Part shown: one piece after another, positions 9,383 to 18,051 of the stretch
Layout of the letters: every line of letters starts with the position of its first letter
How positions within the stretch are numbered: the stretch's first letter is position 1
Source of the DNA: Candidatus Raymondbacteria bacterium RIFOXYA2_FULL_49_16
GTDB taxonomy: Bacteria > Fibrobacterota > OXYB2-FULL-49-7 > XYB2-FULL-49-35
NCBI GenBank assembly: GCA_001789205.1
Contig: MFYT01000073.1
Coordinates: 1 to 64,000, forward strand
Reading direction: 5' to 3'
Length of the DNA stretch: 64,000 nucleotides
Made by a program: the position numbers and the translations under genes
The notes under the pieces: generated by a model
The model's input: only the letters and a program-made list of their open reading frames with translations
Database searches by the model: none
What the model was told of the DNA's origin: nothing

Positions 9383-10684
9383 TTATAATGCATTGGACGT
9401 GTCGTAGACTGCCTGGATTTCAGTGGCTGATAGTGCCCGATTATAGATTTTTATTTCATCGAGAGCGCCTTTAAAGATAGCATCATACGCTCCTGTTCCG
9501 CTCTGCCTGCCGCCTATGGTTAGTTCGTGATTGTTTGGGATCATGACAGGAAAGCTACTGGTTGCTATTACCACCCCATTTGCATAGACTTTCGCAGAAC
9601 CATCAGATGCAATGGTAGCGGCTAGAAATTGCCATTCCCCAACCTTGTCCTGATCAAGCCAGTTATAAAGCATGCATTCATGCAGTTCTTCGTTAGGACG
9701 GATAAAAAGGCGTAAATCATTATCGGCATAGAAATCAAATGCGTAAGTTTCACCTCCGGCCCCTGTTCCCTTGCAAAGTATGGGAGCACCTGTTGATTGG
9801 GGAGTTATATCAGCCCTGACCCATGCAGTGATGGTTAGTTCCGTTGTGAGGTCGAGTGAGACGGTATCCGGTACTGAAATATAGTCATTGCTGCCGTCGA
9901 ACAGATACGCGTAGTTGGGATTGCCGAATCTGTCAGAGGTCAATGTTGCACCATTGACAATGCCGTGATTTCCGTATATGCTGCTGTCGATTGCTGATCC
10001 GGAGAATGCGTAATATGCTATGAGGGTTGAGTCAATTTCGTGTGTGGAATCATTGGTTTCGTGATACAAGGTGTTGATTTCTACTTGTGTGAGGGCCCGG
10101 TTGTATATCCTGATCTCATCAAGAGCGCCTTTAAAGATAGCGTCATATGCGCCAGTCCCGCTTTGTCTTCCGCCTATGGTTAGTTCGTGATCATTTGGGA
10201 TTATATCAGGAAAGCTGCTGGTGGCTATTACCACCCCATTTGCATAGACCTTCGCAGAACCATCAGACGCAATGGTAGCGGCAAGGAATTGCCATTCCCC
10301 AACCTTGTCCTGATCAAGCCAATCATAGAGCATGCATTGATGAAGGCTGCCGTTGGGCCGGATATAGAGGCGCAGGTCGTTGTCCGCATAGAAATCGAAT
10401 GAATACGTCTCCCCACCAGCACCTGTTCCTTTGCATACTATTGGTGCTCCGACAGCCTGAGGAGTGATATCGGCCCTTACCCATGCGGTGATGGTGAGTT
10501 CCGTTGTCAGGTCGAGTGAAGCCGTATCTAGGACTGAGATATAGTCATTGCTGCCGTCGAACAAATACGCGCTGCTGGGATTACCGAATCTATCAGAGGT
10601 CAATGTTGCGCCATGGATAGTGCCATGATTGCCGCAGACGCTGCTGTCGATTGCAGAACCGGAAAATGCATAATATGCGATCAG
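9383..10684. repeat. 660-bp tandem duplication of a LamG module
   Basis: Unit 1 is 10684-10025 and unit 2 is 10024-9383 (minus-strand order), offset exactly 660 bp. Long stretches are nearly identical, for example 9901-9960 against 10561-10620 with few mismatches, including at third codon positions. This indicates a recent duplication or ongoing gene conversion within the lipoprotein gene. Confidence 0.9.
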
Positions 10685-10810
10685 TCCGTTTCTTAGGTTA
10701 TCGTCAGTATCCTGATTGGGAGAAATTGGATTGTTCTCATACCCCTTTTCAAAGCAAGAAAGAGTGAGTAATGAGAAACATAGAAAGATTGTGCAAATAA
10801 CGGTCTTCAT
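9383..10810 (-). CDS. Lipoprotein with two near-identical tandem LamG domains
   Basis: 475 residues. MKTVICTIFLCFSLLTLSC is a lipoprotein signal with the lipobox LTLSC, so the mature protein is anchored through Cys19. After a short linker the two LamG domains (residues 43-262 and 263-475) differ at only a minority of positions, each starting LIAYYAFSGSAIDSS and ending LDEIRIYNRAL or LDEIKIYNRAL. LamG domains form a calcium-dependent beta sandwich that usually binds glycans; ligand and role here are unknown. It starts 28 bp after the stop of the 10839 gene and is followed by the hairpin at 9242-9283, so the two genes form one unit. Unlike its neighbours it has no C-terminal sorting domain, which fits lipid anchoring. 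Confidence 0.83.
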   Translation of the reverse strand: MKTVICTIFLCFSLLTLSCFEKGYENNPISPNQDTDDNLRNGLIAYYAFSGSAIDSSVCGNHGTIHGATLTSDRFGNPSSAYLFDGSNDYISVLDTASLDLTTELTITAWVRADITPQAVGAPIVCKGTGAGGETYSFDFYADNDLRLYIRPNGSLHQCMLYDWLDQDKVGEWQFLAATIASDGSAKVYANGVVIATSSFPDIIPNDHELTIGGRQSGTGAYDAIFKGALDEIRIYNRALTQVEINTLYHETNDSTHEIDSTLIAYYAFSGSAIDSSIYGNHGIVNGATLTSDRFGNPNYAYLFDGSNDYISVPDTVSLDLTTELTITAWVRADITPQSTGAPILCKGTGAGGETYAFDFYADNDLRLFIRPNEELHECMLYNWLDQDKVGEWQFLAATIASDGSAKVYANGVVIATSSFPVMIPNNHELTIGGRQSGTGAYDAIFKGALDEIKIYNRALSATEIQAVYDTSNAL

Positions 10811-10838
10811 GTCTATTCCTTTCCGTACGGGCTTGATA

Positions 10839-13295
10839 CTATTTTAGTAACACAGCTTTCATGGTTCTATTGAACTGTTGTGTCCGGATTTTTACCAGAT
10901 AAATACCGGATGGCAGTTTTTGTTGATTGTAGTCACGTGCCTCCCAGATGGCGGTATATCTCCCCTTTTTCATGTTTGCATCGGCAATCTTCCCGACCAT
11001 TTTGCCATCCAGGCTGAAAACTCCTATGAAGACCGGACCGTTATTTAAAAGAGTCCATGATAATGTTGTTACAGGGTTGAATGGGTTTGGAGCAAGTACA
11101 AAAGCGTCTTCTTCTCCAACGGCGGACTCTTCCGTCTGCATTGGATTCTTGCTGATCAGGTAAAAGGAAGCCGTGGGAGACCATTGTGAATACTGCAGGC
11201 CGTTCTTTGCACGCACACGTATGAAAAGATGAGTGAATAGAGGTATGTCGTAAATATCAGCTAATTGATTGATAATGACGGTAGTATCATTGGGTACTGT
11301 TTGCGAGGCGACAATGCTGGTAGAGAAGGACGGCATTGTGGAGATCTGCAGTTCGTAATTGCTATTGTTCATGCCGCTCCCGGTCCACACTATGGCGGTA
11401 GCGCCAATTACTTCGCTGCCTTCCTCGGGCAACAAAATAAAGGGCGTCTGAAGAGTACTGGCATACCGGGCAATTCGCGAAACGCGGATTTCGTCTATTT
11501 TTCCGATAAACCAATGGTCGTATTCTCCTGCATTGTAGCCCACGCCAATCCGGATCTCATTTTGATATCCATAGGAAATTAAGCCGGATGCTGCTGTTTC
11601 GGAAACAAGGTTGCCGTTCACGAAAACTTGTTGTTTAGATCCGGTATATTGGACTGCAATATGCTGCCACTGATTGGCTGTTGCGTTGTAGTTGTTCGGC
11701 GTCCACCACCAACTAACTCCATCGAGAAGCATTGCCGGATGGCCGTAGTGGAATGATAGCGCATATGTTCCTGGCTTATCGATAATATGTGACCATTCTG
11801 AAGAAAAAGAGGTTGGAGAAACAATAGCCTCTATCGTTAATGCGTTCGTAGCAATACACAGGGACGGCGCATTTGGGGCATCGGCATAGGTCCCATTACC
11901 ATTAAATTCGAGAGCCGACCCGAATGCCCCAGGACACCAGGACGCAGCATGGATTTTCGCGTGGTTGCCGTTACCCGATATGTCATACGCGGTGTCTCCG
12001 CTGTTTTCGTTGAATGTCCAATGAGTCATTGTATATGCATCATCGTGGAAGAAGGATGTGCTGCTTGTGATCCGGGAAATCATCAACTCGTCAACATACC
12101 CGTTCAAATACCATGAATCGACTCCGCGAACATCGTCCCCAATATTTGAAACATAGGTTTTTGGGAATTTAGAAATTGATGCGACTGAGTCCTGTCCGAT
12201 CAGAACACCATTGAGAAAGAGTTTTCGGATACCGTTAAGGTATTCCGCACTTACGGTCATCCATGTTCCAAAAAGCGAATCTGGAATGGGGGCCGTAATA
12301 GTATTACTGATCCCAGCGGCATAGAGGCCGCCGGTTTCAAGACCAAGGACTTTTGAGTGGCCTTCACCAATAGTGAATGCAATGACAAGACTGTCAAAGT
12401 TCATGGTCTGACCCAAATAAAAAATTGTATTCGTGACGCTGGAACTATACGACGGGATATTGACCAACGCGTCAATCCGAAAGTTATCGCACTGTTCAAG
12501 TTCCGTGATGTTCGGTATCCTTACCCAATCACCATTTGCATCTCCATAGATAGAGGTTCCGGAAAAACCGGTAGCCCAGTCTACTCCAGGTGTGAGGACA
12601 CCATGGTAATTGTTTCCACTTATATCATACGCTGTATCGCCGGTCCCTTCGTTAAATCGCCAGAGCGCTAGCGTGTTTGTATCCAGAGTAAAAAACTCTG
12701 GCCTGTTATTTGTGGTGACGCAGAAATTGTCGAAGTGACTGTGTGAATGCCATGCGGCGCATCCAGCGCCTCCATTTGAAAAATTGGTATCCTTGTAGGT
12801 GACCAATAATTGATTGTCCGCATACCCAAAAAGGCTATCGCCCCTGACCACAGCCTTGATTGTGTACCATATATTTTTTTCAAAGGGATACGTAGCTTGG
12901 GCAACCATGGTCCAGTTCCCCGTCTTTTTAACATCAAGATGCATGGCATGGGTCGAAGGTTCGAACATAAGGATGTAATATTCTGATTCATTCTGGATTC
13001 TGAAGCAAAGTACCCCCCAGCCCCCAGGTAAATCATCAATAACTTTGATTCGGGCTTGCACTGAATAATCAGTCCAAGAACTATTCCCAACATAACTTAT
13101 ATAGTGTCCATCTGTGGAGGGGTAACTGCCAAGACTGCGGCAATATTCACCATTCTCAACAGTCCAATCCCCACCTTCAGGTTTTGTCCAGCCGTTATCA
13201 TTTCCATCTGAAAAGGTATCATAGAAGAGAGTATCGTCCGAGAAAGCAACGGAAAGTACTGATAACACAATGAATACAAATAAGATATGCTTCAT
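10839..13295 (-). CDS. Secreted protein with three concanavalin-like domains and FlgD-like sorting domain
   Basis: 818 residues. Signal peptide MKHILFVFIVLSVLSVAFS; a first jelly-roll (residues ~22-200, FSDGNDNGWTKPEGGDW, NIWYTIKAVVRGDSLFGY) of the DUF1080/glycan-binding type; LamG 1 (~205-415, LALWRFNEGTGDTAYD); LamG 2 (~420-625, MTHWTFNENSGDTAYD); an fn3-like domain (~635-725); and the C-terminal block APNPFNPVTTLSW with final MKAVLLK, the FCB outer-membrane sorting signal. LamG 1 and 2 closely match those of the 5071-9144 protein. GAGGAG lies 8 nt before ATG 13295. The putative ECF promoter at 13340-13369 leaves a leader of about 40 nt. It is probably a surface-displayed carbohydrate-binding protein; no catalytic residues were recognised. 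Confidence 0.83.
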   Translation of the reverse strand: MKHILFVFIVLSVLSVAFSDDTLFYDTFSDGNDNGWTKPEGGDWTVENGEYCRSLGSYPSTDGHYISYVGNSSWTDYSVQARIKVIDDLPGGWGVLCFRIQNESEYYILMFEPSTHAMHLDVKKTGNWTMVAQATYPFEKNIWYTIKAVVRGDSLFGYADNQLLVTYKDTNFSNGGAGCAAWHSHSHFDNFCVTTNNRPEFFTLDTNTLALWRFNEGTGDTAYDISGNNYHGVLTPGVDWATGFSGTSIYGDANGDWVRIPNITELEQCDNFRIDALVNIPSYSSSVTNTIFYLGQTMNFDSLVIAFTIGEGHSKVLGLETGGLYAAGISNTITAPIPDSLFGTWMTVSAEYLNGIRKLFLNGVLIGQDSVASISKFPKTYVSNIGDDVRGVDSWYLNGYVDELMISRITSSTSFFHDDAYTMTHWTFNENSGDTAYDISGNGNHAKIHAASWCPGAFGSALEFNGNGTYADAPNAPSLCIATNALTIEAIVSPTSFSSEWSHIIDKPGTYALSFHYGHPAMLLDGVSWWWTPNNYNATANQWQHIAVQYTGSKQQVFVNGNLVSETAASGLISYGYQNEIRIGVGYNAGEYDHWFIGKIDEIRVSRIARYASTLQTPFILLPEEGSEVIGATAIVWTGSGMNNSNYELQISTMPSFSTSIVASQTVPNDTTVIINQLADIYDIPLFTHLFIRVRAKNGLQYSQWSPTASFYLISKNPMQTEESAVGEEDAFVLAPNPFNPVTTLSWTLLNNGPVFIGVFSLDGKMVGKIADANMKKGRYTAIWEARDYNQQKLPSGIYLVKIRTQQFNRTMKAVLLK

Positions 13296-13339
13296 ATTAT
13301 ACTCCTCGGTAAAAGACTCAACAATATCAATGTACTTAA

Positions 13340-13369
13340 ATTAGACCTTCCTTTAAAGAAAATCTATCC
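13340..13369 (-). promoter_or_regulatory. Putative ECF-sigma promoter, copy 2
   Basis: Minus strand reads TGGATA, then GTCTAAT with 18 bp after GGATA. It lies 45 nt upstream of ATG 13295, in an 85-bp gap between two genes, a sensible place for a promoter. TGGATA is shared exactly with the copy at 9321-9349. Confidence 0.5.
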
Positions 13370-13380
13370 ATTAAAAGAGA

Positions 13381-14946
13381 TTATTTCCGAAAATAAATAT
13401 CAGGTTCAGTTTGAACGCGCACTTCATCTATGTATCCCGCGAAAAAACAATGAGTTGACGCATACGCTTGTCCTAAGTACACAGTATCTGAAACCATATG
13501 AAATTTTAATGAATGGTACGTTCGATTAAACATGATACCATCAATATAGATCCCGCAATAATTATCTGCATATGTCACCGCAATATGATACCATTTATTC
13601 GGCAGCATATCTTTCGGTGTGGCAATGGAAAACAGACTATCGTTAGTCGCGTGCAACTGGAAATGGAGAGAGCCATTCGCATAAAAGATTGAGAACGGCC
13701 CGTTTTTCGCCTCAACCATGACCATGGTATCAGCCCCTGTGGTCAGGTATGTTTTTGGTTTAGTCCAGAAATCAACCATAAGCGTGGAATCCGGAAAATA
13801 GAGCGTATCGGCCACATATGCCGCACTGTTGTTTCCGCAACTAAGCGCATTACCAAACTTGCCAGCAGCAATTGTCGCAGTAGCCAGCGTTGCATTATGA
13901 CCATTACCTGACGCATCCGCCAGCACTGGACCGTGGTCTTCATCGAACCTGAGCAAAAGGATGGTATTTGAATCAGCAACAGCCGGCCTCACCATGGTAA
14001 CTGAGAGCGATTCTGTGTTTGAATGACCCGAAAACACAGGACCGGAAAATGCAGTGACTCGATACCAATAGGATGAAAACGAGACCAGGGAAGTATCGAG
14101 AAACGTAGTTGTTCCCCTGCCAAACCGAGCGTGCTGCACAAAGGCGTTTTCCTGGTTCTCTGAACGCTCCACGAGAATGCTGTCGGTAGTGCCTTCATTG
14201 CCGTTCCATGTAAGCCGGATGTCCCTGTTTGAGGCCAGGTACAGACCAAGGTTGTTCGGGGCGATCATGACCGTGATTGAATCCACAGTTTTTATTGACA
14301 CGCCTGCGGTGTCGAACGAGCAGATGCTGTAATAAACCGTGGTGTCACTATCAATGGTGTCGGCAATGGTTGTATCGTTTGGCCCGGCTGATTTGAGATA
14401 TATCATGGAGTCAGGTGAAAGACCGCGGCAGACTGCAAACCCGCACGCGCCATTGTCCCTGTTCTTCCATGAGAGTTTTACGCGGGTCGATGCGTTCAGG
14501 CGTGTCAGGCGCAGGTCTGAAGGGCCAAGAAGCCTGTCTGTTTCCCCCATTTGCAGCGGGTTTCCATAGAACGTCCGCGCAGAGACCGGGGCGCCTGACA
14601 CCAGGGTATCTTCGAGTTTGTCGAAGACCCCAATTTTATAATAATACCGGGTAAAAGATTTACAGGTCCGGTCGGTATAGGCATTTGTATTTGCCGCAGT
14701 TTCAACCAGCAGGGCAAAATCGAGTGAGTCGGCGCCGCGATAGAGCGCATATCCTTCTTCACGCTTGTTCTGGTCTGTCCAGGTCAGTTTAATTGCCGTG
14801 GAACACAGCGGCACTGCGGTCAGTTTTTCAGGCAGGATGAGCGCGGCGAATGCCGGATTTTTCGGGTCATAGGGGTTGTCGCGCACATGAGAGCACGACA
14901 CCAGGAAAAGCGCTGACAGGAGTGTTAAAAGGCATGCGGTTTTCAT
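13381..14946 (-). CDS. Lipoprotein with fibronectin-III repeats and C-terminal LamG
   Basis: 521 residues. The signal MKTACLLTLLSALFLVSC ends in a lipobox, followed by SHVRDNPYDPKNP, a mature N-terminus typical of Fibrobacteres lipoproteins. Three fn3 modules follow (~38-130, ~140-230, ~235-315; for example TAIKLTWTDQNKREEGYALY and STRVKLSWKNRDNGACGFAV). A LamG domain covers ~325-515 (ILLLRFDEDHGPVLADASG; AGYIDEVRV). It starts one base after the stop of the anti-sigma gene, so it is the third cistron of the sigma/anti-sigma operon. It is therefore probably either the outer-membrane partner of that signalling system or its conserved target; this is inference. Confidence 0.82.
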   Translation of the reverse strand: MKTACLLTLLSALFLVSCSHVRDNPYDPKNPAFAALILPEKLTAVPLCSTAIKLTWTDQNKREEGYALYRGADSLDFALLVETAANTNAYTDRTCKSFTRYYYKIGVFDKLEDTLVSGAPVSARTFYGNPLQMGETDRLLGPSDLRLTRLNASTRVKLSWKNRDNGACGFAVCRGLSPDSMIYLKSAGPNDTTIADTIDSDTTVYYSICSFDTAGVSIKTVDSITVMIAPNNLGLYLASNRDIRLTWNGNEGTTDSILVERSENQENAFVQHARFGRGTTTFLDTSLVSFSSYWYRVTAFSGPVFSGHSNTESLSVTMVRPAVADSNTILLLRFDEDHGPVLADASGNGHNATLATATIAAGKFGNALSCGNNSAAYVADTLYFPDSTLMVDFWTKPKTYLTTGADTMVMVEAKNGPFSIFYANGSLHFQLHATNDSLFSIATPKDMLPNKWYHIAVTYADNYCGIYIDGIMFNRTYHSLKFHMVSDTVYLGQAYASTHCFFAGYIDEVRVQTEPDIYFRK

Positions 14947-14947
14947 G

Positions 14948-16477
14948 TTATTTTTCGAGCGCGTTCAGTTCCTGTATCCACCGGCCGCGGGGATATTGTT
15001 CCTTGTAGCGTGAAAAGGCACTGCGCGCGCCAGCAGGATCGTTCGCCTCACGGCAGCTGACTCCAAGCCAGAAGAGCGCATTTTCAGCCTCTGAGCATTG
15101 AGGACATTCATGTATATATTGGGTGTAATGCGGTATGGCCCGCGCGTATTCCTTGCGATCTTGCCGCAAAAGGGTCGCTGTCTCATATAGGTAATCGTTC
15201 CGGTAGCTGCCTTTGGGAAAACGAACCAGATAGTCGTTTAGAATGGAGAGAAGCCCTTCGATTTTGGCCTCTTTGCGCGCAAGGTCAGCAAGTTCTACAA
15301 GGCTTTCTTCAATATATGTGCCATTGCTGAAACGGGAAATATACGTTTGTAGATCATGACCGCCTGCTTCACGATCCCCGGTTTTTCGTATTTTTATAAA
15401 AGCGGCTTCAATCCATGCTGTTTGCACAACCCTGCTCTTTTCGGGCAATGCTTTGATATGTTCAAAACAGTCAAGAGCTTTTTCATATTCTCCGGCAGAA
15501 GAGAAGGCGTAGGCCTGGCTTAAAAGTTCCGCTGCACCGGACAAAGCTGTGTTTGATTGTTGCGCCGCATCATTGGCCAAGGAGCATGCTGGAACGCTGG
15601 TTCTGGGTCCGCTTGCGTTGGGTTGCCTGCGAGGCATTCGGTCCAGGTATTTTGCCAGTCTGGTTTTTATCGATTTGGGCAGTGGTGAAAGCACAGGCCC
15701 TGTTTTTTCAGATAGGACCTGTTGCAGCGGACCTGGGAAAAGCGTCTTTCCTGATGCGGTGAACTGGACAATGACAGTTCCGGACAGCACAGCCACCTCA
15801 GTTGTTTTTTCATGAACCTGTACCTGGAACGACGTGCCAGTGACACGCACGCGCGCGTCGGGCGTGGTGATTTCGAATTTGGCAAAACTATTTTTTTTAA
15901 CTGAGAAAAAGGCCGAACCGTGCCGCAGGTTGACACAGACCGTGTCAGACGAGACTTTTTTCAGGACCAGGTCAGCGTTGTCTGACAGCACGGCAACAGC
16001 GTTGTCCGTGATGGGCAGTATTTCCTCCCTGGCAGAGGATGGAGCTGGGGCAGGGGCTGTGACAGGTATTTGGACGCTTTGCTGACTGGGCCGCATGTGC
16101 CTGGAATAGAGCAGATACCCTCCTGCAAAAACAACAAGGCAGGCGGCAAGCGCGAACAAAGGTTTGAACAAGCTTTGGGTTTTTTGAGCAGTGGCATGCT
16201 TTTCCCAGGCGGTTTCAATGAGTTCGTGCCATTCAGCGTCAGAAAAGAGCGGCCCTTGTTCTTTATGTTTCACGGCTTCCTGTATCAGGTCGTCCCATTC
16301 TTTGTCGTTGAGAATGCCTGTTGGAGAGACTGCTGAAATCAGCGCATCAGTTGCCAGGTGCGCATTGAGGTAGTCGCGGCAGCTCGCGCACGACGCAACA
16401 TGCCTAGTCAGCTCTTCCCTATCGTGTGCGCCCAGGCTGCCATTGACCAACAGGTCTATTTTCTCGTGCACGTGCAT
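14948..16477 (-). CDS. Anti-sigma factor with zinc finger, FecR domain and TPRs
   Basis: 509 residues. The N-terminus has a zinc-binding anti-sigma (ZAS) motif His26-x3-Cys30-x2-Cys33 (HVASCASC), which in this family holds the cognate sigma factor at the membrane. One transmembrane helix lies at ~105-125 (LFALAACLVVFAGGYLLY). A periplasmic FecR-type domain (~165-250, LRHGSAFFSV and VRVTGTSFQVQV) and BamD/YbgF-like TPRs (~325-505) follow. The ATG overlaps the sigma gene's stop by one base (TAATG), so the two are translationally coupled. It combines in one chain a sigma-binding finger, a signal-sensing FecR domain and protein-protein repeats. The input signal is unknown; the coupled fn3/LamG lipoprotein is a candidate. 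Confidence 0.85.
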   Translation of the reverse strand: MHVHEKIDLLVNGSLGAHDREELTRHVASCASCRDYLNAHLATDALISAVSPTGILNDKEWDDLIQEAVKHKEQGPLFSDAEWHELIETAWEKHATAQKTQSLFKPLFALAACLVVFAGGYLLYSRHMRPSQQSVQIPVTAPAPAPSSAREEILPITDNAVAVLSDNADLVLKKVSSDTVCVNLRHGSAFFSVKKNSFAKFEITTPDARVRVTGTSFQVQVHEKTTEVAVLSGTVIVQFTASGKTLFPGPLQQVLSEKTGPVLSPLPKSIKTRLAKYLDRMPRRQPNASGPRTSVPACSLANDAAQQSNTALSGAAELLSQAYAFSSAGEYEKALDCFEHIKALPEKSRVVQTAWIEAAFIKIRKTGDREAGGHDLQTYISRFSNGTYIEESLVELADLARKEAKIEGLLSILNDYLVRFPKGSYRNDYLYETATLLRQDRKEYARAIPHYTQYIHECPQCSEAENALFWLGVSCREANDPAGARSAFSRYKEQYPRGRWIQELNALEK

Positions 16478-17016
16478 TATACGCTCTCTGTTTCAAGAAG
16501 AACTTTTAATGCATCGCGCGCACGCGCAATGCGTGAATTGACCGTGCCAACAGGCAGGTGAAGCACTGATGCAATTTCTTCAGTTTTCATTGAGCCGAAG
16601 TAGAACATGATGAGCATTGCCTTGTGGTCTGGATTGAGCTGTTCCAGGGTTTTGACCAGGGCCTTGGAACGTTCGCGCGAAACAATCTCTGAAAGGTAAT
16701 CGTGGTCTACTGTAAGCTCATTTTCAACTGTGTCGATATCGATTACCTGCCTGTCCGCTCCAGAGCGTTTCTGGAGCATTCTGAAGCTTTCGTTGAGGGT
16801 AATCCGGTATATCCAGGTGGAAATACCGGATTTGCCGCTAAAATTGTTGATGCCCTTGAAAATCCGAAAAAAAACCTCCTGTACCACCTCTTTTACCTCT
16901 TCCCGTTCCCGGAGAATGCGGAACGCGACATTTTCGATTATTGCCCGATGCATGGTGAATAATTTTGCAAAAGCAGCCTTTTCATTGTTCTGGCAGCCTT
17001 TAACAATCGTCTGCAT
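16477..17016 (-). CDS. ECF (group 4) RNA polymerase sigma factor
   Basis: Sigma-70 region 2 (KAAFAKLFTMHRAIIEN, EEVKEVVQEVFFRIFKGI) and region 4 (LEQLNPDHKAMLIMFYFG, EEIASVLHLPVGTVNSR) with no region 1 or 3, the ECF layout. I place the start at the second ATG (17016, MQTIVKGCQNNEKAA; 179 aa). An in-frame ATG at 17052 is possible but falls inside the -35 half of the promoter-like motif at 17026-17054. With the motif as promoter, the mRNA would have almost no leader. The gene is coupled to the anti-sigma gene. Presence of the same motif before its own gene and before two surface-protein units suggests positive autoregulation. Confidence 0.88.
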   Translation of the reverse strand: MQTIVKGCQNNEKAAFAKLFTMHRAIIENVAFRILREREEVKEVVQEVFFRIFKGINNFSGKSGISTWIYRITLNESFRMLQKRSGADRQVIDIDTVENELTVDHDYLSEIVSRERSKALVKTLEQLNPDHKAMLIMFYFGSMKTEEIASVLHLPVGTVNSRIARARDALKVLLETESV

Positions 17017-17025
17017 CTCTACTAA

Positions 17026-17054
17026 ATTAGACCCGAAATTCTGTTTTTTCATCC
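17026..17054 (-). promoter_or_regulatory. Putative ECF-sigma promoter, copy 3 (autoregulatory)
   Basis: Minus strand reads GGATG, 17 bp, GTCTAAT, and ends 10 nt before ATG 17016. The string AATTTCGGGTCTAAT is shared closely with copy 1 (AATTTCTCGGGTCTAAT). If used, transcription would begin 2-5 nt from the start codon, giving a nearly leaderless message. Confidence 0.4.
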
Positions 17055-17098
17055 CTCTTTGCCTAATATGTTTTATAGCAAGGTGTTATGCTGACGAT

Positions 17099-17989
17099 TT
17101 ATTTTAGGATCTTATAGAGTGCCCACAAAGAGGCCCCTGAAAAAGTAACGATTGAGATGTTTCGCAGGTACAAATACTGTTGCGCTTTTTCGTGAAGACG
17201 ATCGTAGTCTTTTGCATTGCCTGAAACAAGGTCTGTATATTCGTTGTCAGCGCTGGCGTGAAGAAACTGCGCTGAAGCGAAAAAAAGAGCTGATCCTGCG
17301 ATTATGGCCCAATACACCGCAACAGGGCGTTCCGCAGGACCAAGGGTAATGGGGGTTATCCGCGGCTTTTCCGCTTGCAGGCCAGCAAGGGTATACCGGA
17401 ATTGGTTGTTTCCCGGGACCACGGCGATTGTTTCGCTGATTGGCGCGTACTTGTTCTTCATCAGGTTGACTTGGTGACTGCCGTAGGGCAGCACGGATTC
17501 CCAGGGTGTTGCGGCCATGATTTTCCTGTTTATAACGAGTTGCGCCTCAGACGGCTCTGAAAATATCTGGACCCGCGCTGAAGCCTGTTCTTCGAGCACA
17601 TGCAGAATTTTAACAATGAGAATTGTCATATTCTGCGCAATGCTCTCTTCGCTATTATATAGGATGGTTTTTTCATGTGTTTTTGAGGTACTGCCTGTTT
17701 CAATGGTCGCGGTTATGATTGCAGGTGAGCCGGCATTGGCTTGGACATGGAGTATAGACCGGTCCGCGGCAGCACTAATACCTGTTTCCTCTCCAGCCTG
17801 GGAAACGCCAACCACCTGAAGGCCATGGCCGCCTGCCTGACGGATCAGTTCTGTTTCCAGGACACTTTGAATGCTGTCGAGTGCGGGATTACCGGATTGG
17901 TTCGTGAATTCGCCAAGTACAAGCGTATGAGCCGCATATAACGGACATGTTGCGAGAACAAACGCACAAAGGTCCATCCAAAGCTTCAT
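17099..17989 (-). CDS. PEGA-domain envelope protein
   Basis: 296 residues. Signal peptide MKLWMDLCAFVLATCPLYA; an N-terminal domain (~20-130) resembling periplasmic CsgG/TolB-like nucleotide-free folds (LVLGEFTNQSGNPALDSI); a PEGA domain (~135-205, ARVQIFSEPSEAQLVINRK, TPWESVLPYGSHQVNL, NKYAPISETIAV); and two hydrophobic segments near the C-terminus (~220-240 and ~277-293). PEGA domains occur in surface and S-layer proteins and bind other envelope components. It lies 83 bp upstream of the sigma operon on the same strand and may be part of the same envelope-sensing module. The function is otherwise unknown. Confidence 0.7.
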   Translation of the reverse strand: MKLWMDLCAFVLATCPLYAAHTLVLGEFTNQSGNPALDSIQSVLETELIRQAGGHGLQVVGVSQAGEETGISAAADRSILHVQANAGSPAIITATIETGSTSKTHEKTILYNSEESIAQNMTILIVKILHVLEEQASARVQIFSEPSEAQLVINRKIMAATPWESVLPYGSHQVNLMKNKYAPISETIAVVPGNNQFRYTLAGLQAEKPRITPITLGPAERPVAVYWAIIAGSALFFASAQFLHASADNEYTDLVSGNAKDYDRLHEKAQQYLYLRNISIVTFSGASLWALYKILK

Positions 17990-18051
17990 GATTGTCTAAA
18001 AATAAATATTTCTTACGCCAATTGCCATAAAAGACGTATTTTATCATACTT

